Positions 6,812 to 15,427 of a stretch of DNA of 18,523 nucleotides are shown one piece after another. Source of the DNA: an uncultured Clostridia bacterium (lineage in GTDB: Bacteria > Bacillota > Clostridia > Oscillospirales > Ruminococcaceae); NCBI GenBank assembly GCA_944388825.1, contig CALXKG010000146.1:1-18523 (forward strand). The letters are read 5' to 3'. Position 1 is the stretch's first letter. Each line of letters opens with the position of its first letter. The translations under genes and the position numbers were made by a program. Under the pieces are notes generated by a model, which searched no databases, was not told the origin of the DNA, and saw only the letters and a program-made list of their open reading frames with translations.

Positions 6812-7723
6812 TTATCCTTTGATCGAACCGATCATGACCCCCTGGGTAAAATACTTCTGGGCAAAGGGGTAGATGCACATCATCGGGATGGTCGAAACGA
6901 TCATCAGCGAATACTTCATCGACTCGGCCAGCCCCTGGATCTCCAGCGCGCTCTCAGCGTCGGAGGTGTCGGACGCCGCCGTCTGGGCGGTGATCAGGAT
7001 ATCCCGCAGGATGATCTGCAGCGGGTACAGCTCGTCGCTGCTGAGGTAGAGGAAGGCGTTGAAGTAGCTGTTCCAGTGGACCGTCGCATAGAACATCACC
7101 AGAACCGCCAGAATCGCCTTGGACAGCGGGATAACGATCGACAGGAGGAATTTAAAGTCGCTGCACCCGTCCATCTGGGCCGCCTCCAGCAGCTCCCGGG
7201 GGATGTTGGCCGAAAAGAAGGTGCGGGCGATGATCATATTGTAGGCGGAGATCGCCGCCGGAAGGATCATCACCCACCGGGTGTCCAACAGGTGCAGGTC
7301 CTTCATCAGCACATAGTTCGGGATCATGCCGGCGTTGAAGATCATCGTAAAGGTGAACAGCACCATCACCACTGAGCCGCCTTTTAGCTCCTTCCGGGAA
7401 AGGGGGTAGGCCGCCAGCACCGTCATGACGATGTTGACCGCCGTCCCGGCCGTCGTGTAAAAGATCGAGTTTATAAAACCGGTCAGCACCCGGTCGTTGG
7501 AAAAGATCCGGTTATACCCTTCCAGCGAAAAGCCGACCGGGAAAAAGACCACCTTCCCCGCCAGCACCGAAAAGGGGTCGGAGAAGGACGCGCTGACAAT
7601 GTAGATCAGCGGGTAGAGGGTGATAAGGGTCAAAAGCCCCAGGATAACATAGACGACGATGTAAAAGATCCGGTCGTCCAGCGGATCTTTCACTTTGGTC
7701 TTATGGATTACGGCCTTTGTCAT
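6812..7723 (-). CDS. Carbohydrate ABC transporter permease (YtcP/CUT1 type)
   Basis: Second membrane subunit of a sugar importer, 303 residues with six predicted membrane segments, the first at about 20-42. The cytoplasmic EAA loop reads ELLEAAQMDGCSDFKFLLSI (about 199-218), the contact site for the shared ATPase. The C-terminus MIGSIKG is typical of YtcP-like subunits. It starts 12 bases after the first permease stop; the sequence from that stop, TAAGGGGGCGGAGAT, runs straight into the ATG and doubles as a ribosome site. Relatives pair with LplB-type permeases and LipO-type lipoproteins and import oligosaccharides. The transporter ATPase is not encoded here, which is usual because one MsmX-like ATPase often serves many importers. 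Confidence 0.9.
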   Translation of the reverse strand: MTKAVIHKTKVKDPLDDRIFYIVVYVILGLLTLITLYPLIYIVSASFSDPFSVLAGKVVFFPVGFSLEGYNRIFSNDRVLTGFINSIFYTTAGTAVNIVMTVLAAYPLSRKELKGGSVVMVLFTFTMIFNAGMIPNYVLMKDLHLLDTRWVMILPAAISAYNMIIARTFFSANIPRELLEAAQMDGCSDFKFLLSIVIPLSKAILAVLVMFYATVHWNSYFNAFLYLSSDELYPLQIILRDILITAQTAASDTSDAESALEIQGLAESMKYSLMIVSTIPMMCIYPFAQKYFTQGVMIGSIKG

Positions 7724-7735
7724 ATCTCCGCCCCC

Positions 7736-8698
7736 TTACCACAGGCTGGTGCCGCCCATCCGTTTGGTGACGGCGTTGACCAGCAGGATCAAAATCAGGT
7801 TGATGACCGAATTGAACAGCCCGATCGCCGCGCCCAGCGAAAAATCGCCGCCGGTCGGGCCGAGGGAGACTTTGTAGACATAGGTCGAGATGATCTCGGA
7901 AGTCGTCAGGTTCAAGTCGTTCTGCATCAGGTAGACCTTTTCAAACCCGACCGTCATGATCCGCCCGGCGTTCATGATCAGCATGATCGTCGCCGTCGGC
8001 AGGACGGTCGGCAGGTCGAGCACCAGCACCCGCTTAAACCGCGACGCGCCGTCGACGATCGCCGCCTCATGCAGCGCCGGGTCGACCGCCGACAGGGCGG
8101 ACAGGTAGATGATCGAGCCCCAGCCCACCTCCTGCCAGACCCCCGACCAGACATACAGGTGGGGGAAGGCGGAGGCTTTGGAGAGGATATCCGGCGCCTG
8201 CTGGCCGGTCAGGGCGGTGTAGACAGTCCCGTAAAGGCCGATGCGGGAGTTGAACATCTGCAAGATCATCCCGACGATGACAATGACCGAGATAAAATGC
8301 GGGATATAGGTCACCATCTGGACAAATTTCTTATAGGCGGCTTTCCGCACGACGTTCAGGGAAAGCGCCAGCACGATCGGCAGCGGGAAACTGGCGACCA
8401 GCGAATAAAGGGAAATAAGCAGCGTGTTTTTCAGTACCCGGGTGAACTGGTAGGAGGTAAAAAAGCGCTCGAAGTTTTCAAACCCGACCCACGGGCTGCC
8501 CCAGATGCCCTGCCGGATCTTGAAGTCCTTAAAGGCGATCTGGATGCCGGTCATCGGCAGATAACAGAAGATGAAAAGCCAGATGACCGGCAGCAGCAGC
8601 ATCAGGTAAAGCTGCCAGTTGTTTCCATACTGCTTTTTAAACCGGGCCAGCCGCCGGGCCCGGCGCGCCTCTTTGGAAAGGGGGGTTGCTGCGGTCAC
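7736..8698 (-). CDS. Carbohydrate ABC transporter permease (LplB/YteP type), GTG start
   Basis: First membrane subunit of the sugar importer, 320 residues. A basic N-terminus (KEARRARRLARFKKQ) precedes six membrane segments, the first about 29-50. The EAA loop is ALHEAAIVDGASRFKRVLVL (about 223-242). The start codon is GTG: the upstream stop codon of the binding-protein gene merges with the ribosome site as TAAAGGAGG, and six bases later comes GTG; no ATG is better placed. This tight arrangement implies translational coupling with the binding protein. Family members handle pectin-, heparin- or uronate-derived oligosaccharides; the specificity here is unknown, though the linked sulfatase suggests a sulfated ligand. 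Confidence 0.9.
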   Translation of the reverse strand: MTAATPLSKEARRARRLARFKKQYGNNWQLYLMLLLPVIWLFIFCYLPMTGIQIAFKDFKIRQGIWGSPWVGFENFERFFTSYQFTRVLKNTLLISLYSLVASFPLPIVLALSLNVVRKAAYKKFVQMVTYIPHFISVIVIVGMILQMFNSRIGLYGTVYTALTGQQAPDILSKASAFPHLYVWSGVWQEVGWGSIIYLSALSAVDPALHEAAIVDGASRFKRVLVLDLPTVLPTATIMLIMNAGRIMTVGFEKVYLMQNDLNLTTSEIISTYVYKVSLGPTGGDFSLGAAIGLFNSVINLILILLVNAVTKRMGGTSLW

Positions 8699-8711
8699 GG
8701 GAAACCCTCCT

Positions 8712-10448
8712 TTACTCCGCGTTCATCCGGTCGTAGGCGGCCTGGTAGACGGAAAGGAGGTCGGGAAGCCCCATCGCTTCCAGCTCGTCCAGATAGTTCT
8801 GCCACGCGGAATCATCGTCGATATCCAGATCGCCGGTGATAAAGCGGGCGATGGATTCGTTGACATAGTCGATGATGGTGGTGGTCGAGTCGGAGATCGC
8901 GTCGGCCTCCTCCGAGGTGAAGATCAGGGTGCCGGTGACATATTCCGGTTCCTTGCCGCGGTAGTAAGGCACCGCCTGGGTGACCTGATACTGGGTGTTG
9001 CCGACGTCGCCGTCCCACGCCTGCCCGACGATCAGTTCTTCCGGCGCGTAGGTGGGATAAGACCCGTGCCACCATACATTGGTCTGCGCCGCCCAGTCTA
9101 CAAGCGGCTGTAAAACGGCGTCGTACCCTTCCAGCATCGAGACCTGCGTCCCGTCTTCATTCAGGATGCAGTCGACGCCAGGCTCCCCAAAGCGGGCGCG
9201 GACCGACACGTCGTAGGAGAGCAGCGCGTCGCAGAGGGCAAAGGCCGCGCCGGGGGTGTCGCAGGAATCGGTCATCAGCATATGGGCGGTGGCGGTCGTC
9301 GGGAAGTAGTTGGCCCAGGAAACGCCGTCCGGGCCGGAGATCGGGTTCATTGGGACGTAATCCGCCGCTTCATCGGTGTTGATACTCAGCCCCATCCCGA
9401 TCGGCACGCCCAGCAGGCTCCCTTCTTCGGTATTCAGCACCGAGATATAGCCGTTGTTGTCCTGGGTAAAGGCGACCGGGTCGTATAACCCTTCTTCACA
9501 CAGCCGGTTCATATACGAAAGGCCTTCCCGCCATTCATCGGTGGTAAAGGGGGTCGAAAGGGTCTTCCCATCCTCGGAAACGTTGGTGCGGACCTGGCTG
9601 TCGCCGACGCTGGGCCGCCCGTTATAAATAAAGGCGTTCATGATCCAGTCGTACGCCCGCGTATTGGCCCCGTTGGTCGAACCGGAAAGGCCGATCTCAT
9701 CCGGCTTGCCGTTGCCGTTGGGGTCCCCTGTCACAAAGGCTTTGAGGACAGCCTCCAGTTCGTCCGTCGTTGTCGGGATGTCCAGCCCCAGCGTATCCAG
9801 CCATTTTTTGTTGATCCATGCCCGCTGGGAGTAGCTGTTGGGCAGCGACTCGATGATATTCGGGAAAGCATAGATATGCCCGTCCGGCATCGTCAGCTGC
9901 TTCCGGTAAAGGGGCGTCTCGTCGATGATGTCCTTATAGTACTTGGAGTAGTTTTCGATATAATCGTCCAGCGGGAGGATGGCCCCTTCGCTGCCCCACT
10001 CATAGACGTCGATGCTGGAGAACCCGTTCATGCCCAGAATATCCGGCAGTTCGGTGCCGGAAGAGATCATGACCCGGATTTTGGAAAGGGCGTCTGCCGC
10101 CGGGTACAGTTCCCATTCGATCTCGATATTGAGCAGGTCTTCCAGATAGTTGGTCATTTTGTTGTCGTCGTAATCGGTAATCAGCGGGTCCTGATAGCAG
10201 CCGATTTCCAGCGTCGTCGTCTCTTTGCAGGTAATATAATCCCCGTCAAAGTTTAAATTGTCGTAATCGGGACAGACAAAATCCTCTGCCGCTGTTTCCG
10301 CGCCTTCGCCAGCCCCCGGGGCCGCCGCGCCGCCGCTGGACGACGCGCCGCTCGAAGCGGTCTCATTCCCGCCGCAGGCGGCAAGGGAAGCGGCGGACAT
10401 CGCCGCCAACAGGACCGCAAGGATCTTTTTCATTTTCGCTGTTTTCAT
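8712..10448 (-). CDS. Extracellular solute-binding lipoprotein (LipO-like, family 1)
   Basis: Ligand-binding lipoprotein of the sugar importer, anchored outside the membrane. The signal peptide is followed by the lipobox Leu22-Ala-Ala-Cys25, then a low-complexity Ser/Gly/Ala/Glu linker (about 27-55) that tethers the domain. The loop DPNGNGKPDE (242-251) is the EF-hand-like calcium site seen in LipO-type proteins. The start at 10448 gives a normal signal peptide and follows AAAGGAAG; a longer reading frame extends 27 residues upstream but would bury the signal sequence and cross the promoter. The 578-residue mature layout fits the family. It is the first gene of the operon binding protein-permease-permease-sulfatase. 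Confidence 0.92.
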   Translation of the reverse strand: MKTAKMKKILAVLLAAMSAASLAACGGNETASSGASSSGGAAAPGAGEGAETAAEDFVCPDYDNLNFDGDYITCKETTTLEIGCYQDPLITDYDDNKMTNYLEDLLNIEIEWELYPAADALSKIRVMISSGTELPDILGMNGFSSIDVYEWGSEGAILPLDDYIENYSKYYKDIIDETPLYRKQLTMPDGHIYAFPNIIESLPNSYSQRAWINKKWLDTLGLDIPTTTDELEAVLKAFVTGDPNGNGKPDEIGLSGSTNGANTRAYDWIMNAFIYNGRPSVGDSQVRTNVSEDGKTLSTPFTTDEWREGLSYMNRLCEEGLYDPVAFTQDNNGYISVLNTEEGSLLGVPIGMGLSINTDEAADYVPMNPISGPDGVSWANYFPTTATAHMLMTDSCDTPGAAFALCDALLSYDVSVRARFGEPGVDCILNEDGTQVSMLEGYDAVLQPLVDWAAQTNVWWHGSYPTYAPEELIVGQAWDGDVGNTQYQVTQAVPYYRGKEPEYVTGTLIFTSEEADAISDSTTTIIDYVNESIARFITGDLDIDDDSAWQNYLDELEAMGLPDLLSVYQAAYDRMNAE

Positions 10449-10480
10449 CTGTCTCTTCCTTTCTGTTTCAAAAGTTTTTC

Positions 10481-10499
10481 CGGAGGCATCCGGCCTCCG
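10481..10499 (-). other. 5' untranslated hairpin of the binding-protein mRNA
   Basis: Arms CGGAGGC (10481-10487) and GCCTCCG (10493-10499) with a five-base loop would lie within about ten bases of the predicted transcript start. No T-tract follows on the minus strand. A 5'-terminal hairpin of this kind is a plausible mRNA stabiliser for a highly expressed lipoprotein. Confidence 0.5.
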
Positions 10500-10513
10500 T
10501 TCCGGCTGTATCC

Positions 10514-10542
10514 AGCATACCATACCCACCCGGCGTTGTATA
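10514..10542 (-). promoter_or_regulatory. Promoter of the transporter-sulfatase operon
   Basis: On the minus strand, -35 TATACA (10537-10542), a 17-bp spacer, and extended -10 TGG-TATGCT (hexamer 10514-10519). The -35 matches four of six consensus positions and the -10 is imperfect, consistent with a promoter that needs an activator such as the divergent AraC-family protein. Predicted start near 10507. Confidence 0.6.
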
Positions 10543-10561
10543 TTGGAAACGACAGAAAATT

Positions 10562-10622
10562 TCTGGAAATTTTCCAGATTTTAGGTAAACTGCTACCATG
10601 AATTTTTCCAAAAGGCGGAAAA
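10562..10622. promoter_or_regulatory. Candidate operators for the AraC-family regulator
   Basis: A 17-bp palindrome TCTGGAAA-T-TTTCCAGA (10562-10578) lies 20 bases upstream of the -35 of the transporter operon, a normal place for an activator site. A second dyad, TTTTCC-N7-GGAAAA (10604-10622), lies 34 bases further, with the common element TTTTCCA repeated at 10570-10576 and 10604-10610. The region is divergent between the regulator and its likely target. The assignment to this regulator is inferred from position only. Confidence 0.5.
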
Positions 10623-10643
10623 TCGAGCTGTATCCCTTCTTTT

Positions 10644-10674
10644 TTGTTTACTTTCCCCAGATTTTATGTATAAT
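10644..10674 (+). promoter_or_regulatory. Promoter of the AraC-family regulator gene
   Basis: Perfect -10 TATAAT (10669-10674) with -35 candidates TTGTTT (10644-10649, 19-bp spacer) or TTTACT (10647-10652, 16-bp spacer). Transcription would start near 10681, about 54 bases before the chosen ATG. The -10 overlaps a more upstream in-frame ATG, which argues against that earlier start. Confidence 0.6.
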
Positions 10675-10734
10675 AGACATAAGCCCACCGGCAGTTTCCG
10701 TTATCTGCCCGTTGCAGCAAAAGGGGGATACGAT

Positions 10735-12993
10735 ATGAAAATAAAGAGATGGCGCGCACTGTTCCAGCATCACGATTTCCTGCTGCAGTTCCTGCTGCCA
10801 TACCTGTGCATCCTGCTTTTATTCATCCCGCTGACCATCTTCACCACCAACCGGCTGCTGAACGCCGCCACCCGGCATACCGCCGATATCGTCTACCAGG
10901 AGCTGGAACGGACCGCCGACCTGTTCGACCGGCAGTTCTCCGAAATGCGGGACCTCTCCTATACCCTCGCCAAAGACCCGTCGGTGGTGGCGGCCGGCAG
11001 GCTCCCGCCGCCGGAAGAGATCACCCCGCCGGACTATATCGACCTGATGACGCTGGAGGAGGACATCGCCCGGTATTACCAGTCGAGCGATTCGATCGAA
11101 GGGCTGTCCCTCTGGTTTGACCGGAGCGAGATCGCCCGGATCGGCACCACCTTTTTAACCGCCGACCATCCCTCCTACCTCAGCCAGTACACCTACAACG
11201 GGCAGAGCTACGCGGAATTTTTCTCCGGCTTTTACCATTCCGGGCAGCTGGACGCGCTCATCAAGGCAGACGTCCAGCTGTACAATACCACCCGGGAGGA
11301 CGTGCTGCTCTACTGCGTCAATCTGGACATCCTCTCGGGCGGGAACCTGGGCGTCTGCGCCTTCTACCAGTTGAACCTCTCTTCCCTCGACCGGCTGTTT
11401 GCCTTTTTCGCCGAAAAATATGACGCAGCGATCCGGCTGGACAGCGCCGACGGGGAAACGCTCTGGCAGGCCGGGGATACCGGTAAATTGGAAACGCTTA
11501 CAGACGACCCCGTCCTTTCCGGCATCCGGCTGCGGGACGGGGAATTTTCCGCCGCCACCGCCCGGACGCTGTTTTCCACCCGCCTGCTCGCCCCCGCCCG
11601 GCAGACGGAAACCAGCCGGATGGGCTGGGTCCTGGTCACCATCAACGCGGCCGCGATCCTTCTAAGCCTGGCCCTGTCGGTCATCTCCTCCCACCGGTTT
11701 GCCTCCCCGCTGCAGAAGACCTTCAACGTCCTCGGCCGGAAAGAGGGGACCGCCCGCCACAGCCTGGACCAGCTCTGCCGATCGGTCGAGACGCTGGTCA
11801 CGTCGGAACAGCAGCTGGCGCAGAAGCTGGAGTCGGAACGGGATATGCGGAAAATGGGCCTGTTCGGTTCCCTGCTCCTGCAGGCGGGCCCGCTGCCGGA
11901 AGAATTCATCCGGCGGGAAAGCCAGTCCCTTGGCATCGACCTTTCCTTCCCGTATTACGCCGCGGTCTACTGCGCCGCCTCCGCCGCGCCGGACGGTTAT
12001 CCGGACGACTCCGGCAAAAACCGGCTGGCCCGGCAGACGATCGTCTCCCAGGCGCTGTCGGAAACGCTCGCCCGCTCCCTGCCCGGCCTGCTCTATATCT
12101 ACAAATACCAGGAAGACCGCTATATCCTCGTCACCGGCCTGGCGGACGAAAGCCGCGCGCAGACCGTCCAGGCGATGGAAGAAACGGCGCGCTCCTTAAA
12201 AGAGGCGCTCGGCATCTCCTTCCGCTGCTGCGTCGGGATGCCGGTCCCGATCGGGCTGGTCTCCGAATCTTTCCAGCTCGCCTGCTTTGTGATGGAGCAC
12301 GCCCCGGACGCCCGGGCCGTCCGGCTGGTTGACAAAAAGGACTATCCCCGGCAGTGGGAGTACAACACCGAAATCGAACACGCGCTGATCCAGAGCTGCC
12401 TTGCCGGCAACACCCGGCAGGTGGAAGCGCTGCTCGACCGGATCTTCGGCGGCATCTCCGACTTCAGCCCGATCAACCTCTATCAGATGACCTACAGCTT
12501 CCGGGGGACCATCCTGCGGATACTGTCCAACTTTCCCGGCGCCAATATCCTCCCGGCGACGGCCCAGTCCCAGCACCTGACCGGCTGCCGGAACTTCGAC
12601 GAGCTGCATACGGCCGTCCGGCGGATCATGCGGTCGATCTGCCTGCTCATCCAGAACGAGAAAAACGCGAAACAGGAAAACCTCTACCGGCAGATTTTGG
12701 ACTATATCGCCCGGTCGTACGCCGACCCGGATCTGACCCTGACCCGGGTGGCCGACCATTTCCATCTGAACGAAAAGTACCTTTCCCACTTTTTCAAGGA
12801 GACCGGCGGGACCAATTTTTCGGCGATGGTCGAAAAGATCCGGATGGAAAAGATCATCCAGTATATGCGGGAAACCGACCTGCCGATCAGCGAGATCTGC
12901 CTCCGGTGCGGCTATTCCAGCAGCAATTCCTTCTACAAGGCCTTTAAGCGGATCTACGGCGTCAGCCCCAACAGCTACCGGCGGCAGCTGTAA
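10735..12993 (+). CDS. Membrane-bound AraC-family sensor-regulator (YesS/YtdP-like)
   Basis: One-component sensor joining an extracellular domain to a DNA-binding domain. Segment 16-37 is the first membrane helix, about 38-295 is extracytoplasmic, and 296-318 (MGWVLVTINAAAILLSLALS) is the second helix, followed by a HAMP-like linker (RFASPLQKTFNVL) and a cytoplasmic middle region. Residues 650-752 form the AraC double helix-turn-helix with LTLTRVADHFHLNEKYLSHF and the hallmark ISEICLRCGYSSSNSFYKAF. The start at 10735 follows AAAGGGGG; an upstream in-frame ATG at 10666 overlaps the -10. Such proteins in Bacillus and Paenibacillus sit beside LplB/YtcP/LipO transporters and activate them in response to external sugars, matching the divergent gene here. 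752 residues is a usual size. Confidence 0.92.
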   Translation: MKIKRWRALFQHHDFLLQFLLPYLCILLLFIPLTIFTTNRLLNAATRHTADIVYQELERTADLFDRQFSEMRDLSYTLAKDPSVVAAGRLPPPEEITPPDYIDLMTLEEDIARYYQSSDSIEGLSLWFDRSEIARIGTTFLTADHPSYLSQYTYNGQSYAEFFSGFYHSGQLDALIKADVQLYNTTREDVLLYCVNLDILSGGNLGVCAFYQLNLSSLDRLFAFFAEKYDAAIRLDSADGETLWQAGDTGKLETLTDDPVLSGIRLRDGEFSAATARTLFSTRLLAPARQTETSRMGWVLVTINAAAILLSLALSVISSHRFASPLQKTFNVLGRKEGTARHSLDQLCRSVETLVTSEQQLAQKLESERDMRKMGLFGSLLLQAGPLPEEFIRRESQSLGIDLSFPYYAAVYCAASAAPDGYPDDSGKNRLARQTIVSQALSETLARSLPGLLYIYKYQEDRYILVTGLADESRAQTVQAMEETARSLKEALGISFRCCVGMPVPIGLVSESFQLACFVMEHAPDARAVRLVDKKDYPRQWEYNTEIEHALIQSCLAGNTRQVEALLDRIFGGISDFSPINLYQMTYSFRGTILRILSNFPGANILPATAQSQHLTGCRNFDELHTAVRRIMRSICLLIQNEKNAKQENLYRQILDYIARSYADPDLTLTRVADHFHLNEKYLSHFFKETGGTNFSAMVEKIRMEKIIQYMRETDLPISEICLRCGYSSSNSFYKAFKRIYGVSPNSYRRQL

Positions 12994-13002
12994 AAAAACG
13001 AC

Positions 13003-13046
13003 AAAAAACGCCTTCCCGGGGCTGTCCCGCCCGGGAAGGCGCTTTT
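13003..13046. terminator. Bidirectional terminator between convergent genes
   Basis: Perfect 12-bp arms CGCCTTCCCGGG (13009-13020) and CCCGGGAAGGCG (13030-13041) around a nine-base loop, flanked by AAAAAA on the left and CTTTTT on the right. It follows the AraC-family gene by about ten bases and precedes the minus-strand permease stop. Confidence 0.93.
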
Positions 13047-13061
13047 TCATTTCAGGCCGGG

Positions 13062-14642
13062 TCAAGTCCGGATCCGGAACCGCCCCGGCGCAAACCGGTA
13101 GACCAACAGGCAGGCGATCCCGCAGTAGGCGGCGCAGAAGAGGATGCAAAGCCCGCCGAACCAGTAAAGCGGGACCTCCAGCCGCATACAGAAAAAGGCG
13201 GCGAAATAGGTCAGGCTGCATACCATCGCATAGGCGGGGCTCTTCATCTCGGTCCCGGCGTTATAGGGCTGCATCAGGTAATAGAGGACCAGGTAGTGGA
13301 CCGAAAAGAAGACGCTGAGGGCCAGCAGGGCGAGGATAAAGACCAGATAGCCCAAAATTCCCAGTCGGCAGCCCGCCAGTGCGGCGATCACCGCCAGCCC
13401 CGCCGCCAGCACCCCCGCCGGCAGCAGATTGACCGCGATGATCCCCCGCAGCCGGATCGCGAACAGCCGCAAAAGCGGCCGCGGCGCTTTAAAGCAGGGG
13501 TAGGTGAGCAGGCTCCGGTCGCAGTTGAAAAAGAGCGCTTTCGTAAACCCCGACCCGCGGTTTACCGCGTACATGATAAAGACCAGGTAGGGCAGCGCCC
13601 GGGGGAGCAGCGCTTCGATGACCGGGCGGGCCGCCTCCCGCGCCCCCGGGATCGCCAGCAGCGCCCCGGCCCCAAGGCAGGCGGCGATGGCGAAGACCGC
13701 CGTCTGCCGGAGGGAAGCCTTCCACAAAATCTTCCGGTGGCGTTTGACAAAGAGGTCGTTTAAATAGGCGAGGCCCTTCTTCCGGCTGGTGGCCGACAGG
13801 TTGTCGATGAGGCTGGCCTGCTGCTTCTGGCCGGCGGCCGCGGCGGAATCCATCTGCTGCATCGACCGGGCGGTCAGCTGCTGGACGATCTCCCGGTAGC
13901 GGCGGAAGGAGAAGACCTTCCGGACCGACAGGGCGCCCGCCAGGGCAAACGCCCCCATCAATCCGCATACCGCCTCCGCCGGGATCACAAACCCGAAGAC
14001 CGGCGGCAGGTACCCCGCCGCCAGAAGCAGGACGACGGCCAGCCAGAAGATTTTCCCCAGCCGGTTCTCGTTGTAGGCGAGGCCCTTCCGCTCATAATCA
14101 AACAACGACCAGGCGGCGACCGCCAGCTTATACCCCATGACCCCCAGCGGCAGCAGGACGCACCCCCACGCCGGCAGCCCGTCCCGCAGGCCGAAATAAA
14201 AGGCGAACGGGACAGAGCCCGCCAGGATGCGGAACAGGTCGTAGGCGTAACGGTAGAGGACATAGCGGTTGGCGTCCATCCGCATCAGGATAATCGCGTA
14301 ATATTTGTCCCGGGAGGGGTCGAACAGGCTGGTGTTGGTAAACCCGCCGATCAGCGTGAGGAACAGGAAGACATGGGCAAACGCGTCCCCCGCCGCCGAA
14401 CGGCTGCACGCCATCCCGACGTAAACGGCGATCAGGCCGTAATAAAGCCCCTTGCCCAAAAAGATGGAGACGACCGCCCAGAGGGCGGAAACAAGGTTCG
14501 CGAAAACCTTAAACGCCTGGACATAGTAGAGGTCCTCCGGCAGCAGCTTTTTCAAAACCGGCAGGCTGCGCAGCGCGTAGAGGATGCTGTTGACCCGGTA
14601 GGTATTCCGCAGCCGGAAGGCGATCTGGAGGGTTTTATCCAT
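13062..14642 (-). CDS. Large ABC transporter permease (exporter type)
   Basis: Membrane component partnered with the ATPase just upstream. The 526 residues contain about 12 hydrophobic segments in two halves, separated by a charged, Gln-rich cytoplasmic stretch (about 225-285) with RRYREIVQQLTARSMQQMDS. No solute-binding domain is visible, so export or bacteriocin/antibiotic-type transport is more likely than import. The start at 14642 is chosen because it follows AAGGGGG and overlaps the ATPase stop by eight bases (ATGGATAA), a translational-coupling arrangement; a longer frame would run antiparallel-like sequence without motifs. I cannot assign a specific family beyond ABC-2-like permeases; the substrate is unknown. 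Confidence 0.78.
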   Translation of the reverse strand: MDKTLQIAFRLRNTYRVNSILYALRSLPVLKKLLPEDLYYVQAFKVFANLVSALWAVVSIFLGKGLYYGLIAVYVGMACSRSAAGDAFAHVFLFLTLIGGFTNTSLFDPSRDKYYAIILMRMDANRYVLYRYAYDLFRILAGSVPFAFYFGLRDGLPAWGCVLLPLGVMGYKLAVAAWSLFDYERKGLAYNENRLGKIFWLAVVLLLAAGYLPPVFGFVIPAEAVCGLMGAFALAGALSVRKVFSFRRYREIVQQLTARSMQQMDSAAAAGQKQQASLIDNLSATSRKKGLAYLNDLFVKRHRKILWKASLRQTAVFAIAACLGAGALLAIPGAREAARPVIEALLPRALPYLVFIMYAVNRGSGFTKALFFNCDRSLLTYPCFKAPRPLLRLFAIRLRGIIAVNLLPAGVLAAGLAVIAALAGCRLGILGYLVFILALLALSVFFSVHYLVLYYLMQPYNAGTEMKSPAYAMVCSLTYFAAFFCMRLEVPLYWFGGLCILFCAAYCGIACLLVYRFAPGRFRIRT

Positions 14643-15351
14643 TTCCCGCGCCCCCTTCTTCCCGCAGGGCGGAAATGATCTTCGCCTTAAAGGCGTCGTC
14701 CCCGAGGTTTTCCCGGTCGATCTCCTCCAGCTCACCGTGGCTTAAAAGGACGATCTCATCGCAGAGGTCGAGGGCAAGGTCGAGGATATGGGTCGAGAAG
14801 ATGACCGTCCGGCCCGCCTTGACCTCCCGCAGCATCCGCTTCATCTCCTCCGACGCGACGACGTCCAGCGAGGTGAGCGGTTCGTCCAGCAGCAGGACCG
14901 GCGGGTGGATGATGATGCTCGCCAGCATCTGCATCTTGTTCTTCATCCCGTGGGAATAGTCCTTCATCAGCCGGTCGCGGTCGGCGGGCTCGATGCCGAC
15001 GTAGTCAAAGTAGGTGTCGAGCGGCTGGGGCTTATCCAGGGAGGCGGCGTTGATATCGAGGAAGAATTTCAAAAATTCCCGCCCGGTCAAAAACTCCGGC
15101 ACCGTCGGGGTCGAGAGGACATATCCGATGTCCTCCGGACGGGACGGACGGCGGACGCCCCCGTCTGAAAAGCAGACTTCCCCGCTGTCCCGGGGGATAT
15201 CGCCGTTCAGGCAGTTGAAAAGGGTCGTCTTGCCGGCGCCGTTGCGGCCGAGCAGGCCGTAGATCTTCCCTTCGTCAAAGGTAAAGCTGACGTCTTTTAA
15301 CACCTCTTTTTTGCCGTAGCTTTTGGAGAGGCGGTCGATGATAAACTGCAT
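14635..15351 (-). CDS. ABC transporter ATP-binding protein
   Basis: 238-residue ATPase driving the permease encoded directly after it. Motifs: Walker A GRNGAGKT (35-42), signature region YSHGMKNKM (132-140; the HGMK variant of LSGGQ is usual in this exporter subgroup), Walker B VLLLDE (152-157), D-loop SLD (161-163) and H-loop His188. The Q-loop position reads YVLSTPTVP, with no glutamine where the family normally has Q or E. The ATG at 15351 follows GGAGG; longer readings extend into the leader without a ribosome site. It is transcribed from a promoter about 300 bases upstream, through the hairpin array. Confidence 0.9.
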   Translation of the reverse strand: MQFIIDRLSKSYGKKEVLKDVSFTFDEGKIYGLLGRNGAGKTTLFNCLNGDIPRDSGEVCFSDGGVRRPSRPEDIGYVLSTPTVPEFLTGREFLKFFLDINAASLDKPQPLDTYFDYVGIEPADRDRLMKDYSHGMKNKMQMLASIIIHPPVLLLDEPLTSLDVVASEEMKRMLREVKAGRTVIFSTHILDLALDLCDEIVLLSHGELEEIDRENLGDDAFKAKIISALREEGGAGNG

Positions 15352-15427
15352 AATAACCTCCGGATGGATGTTTTTCTGAAAAAAACAAACAATATAAACT
15401 TTCCGAGCGTTTAGCCAACGTTTCGAG

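Noticed and set aside
7703..8839. A 378-codon open frame on the plus strand opposite the LplB-type permease
   Set aside because: Asp/Arg/Gln/His-rich translation typical of the complement of a membrane-protein gene; no family resemblance.
10449..10529. Longer N-terminus of the binding lipoprotein starting at 10529
   Set aside because: It would place 27 polar residues before a normal signal peptide and start upstream of the predicted transcript start; the ATG at 10448 has a proper ribosome site.
12196..13221. A 341-codon minus-strand frame opposite the AraC C-terminus
   Set aside because: It would cross the bidirectional terminator and overlap the conserved DNA-binding domain on the other strand.
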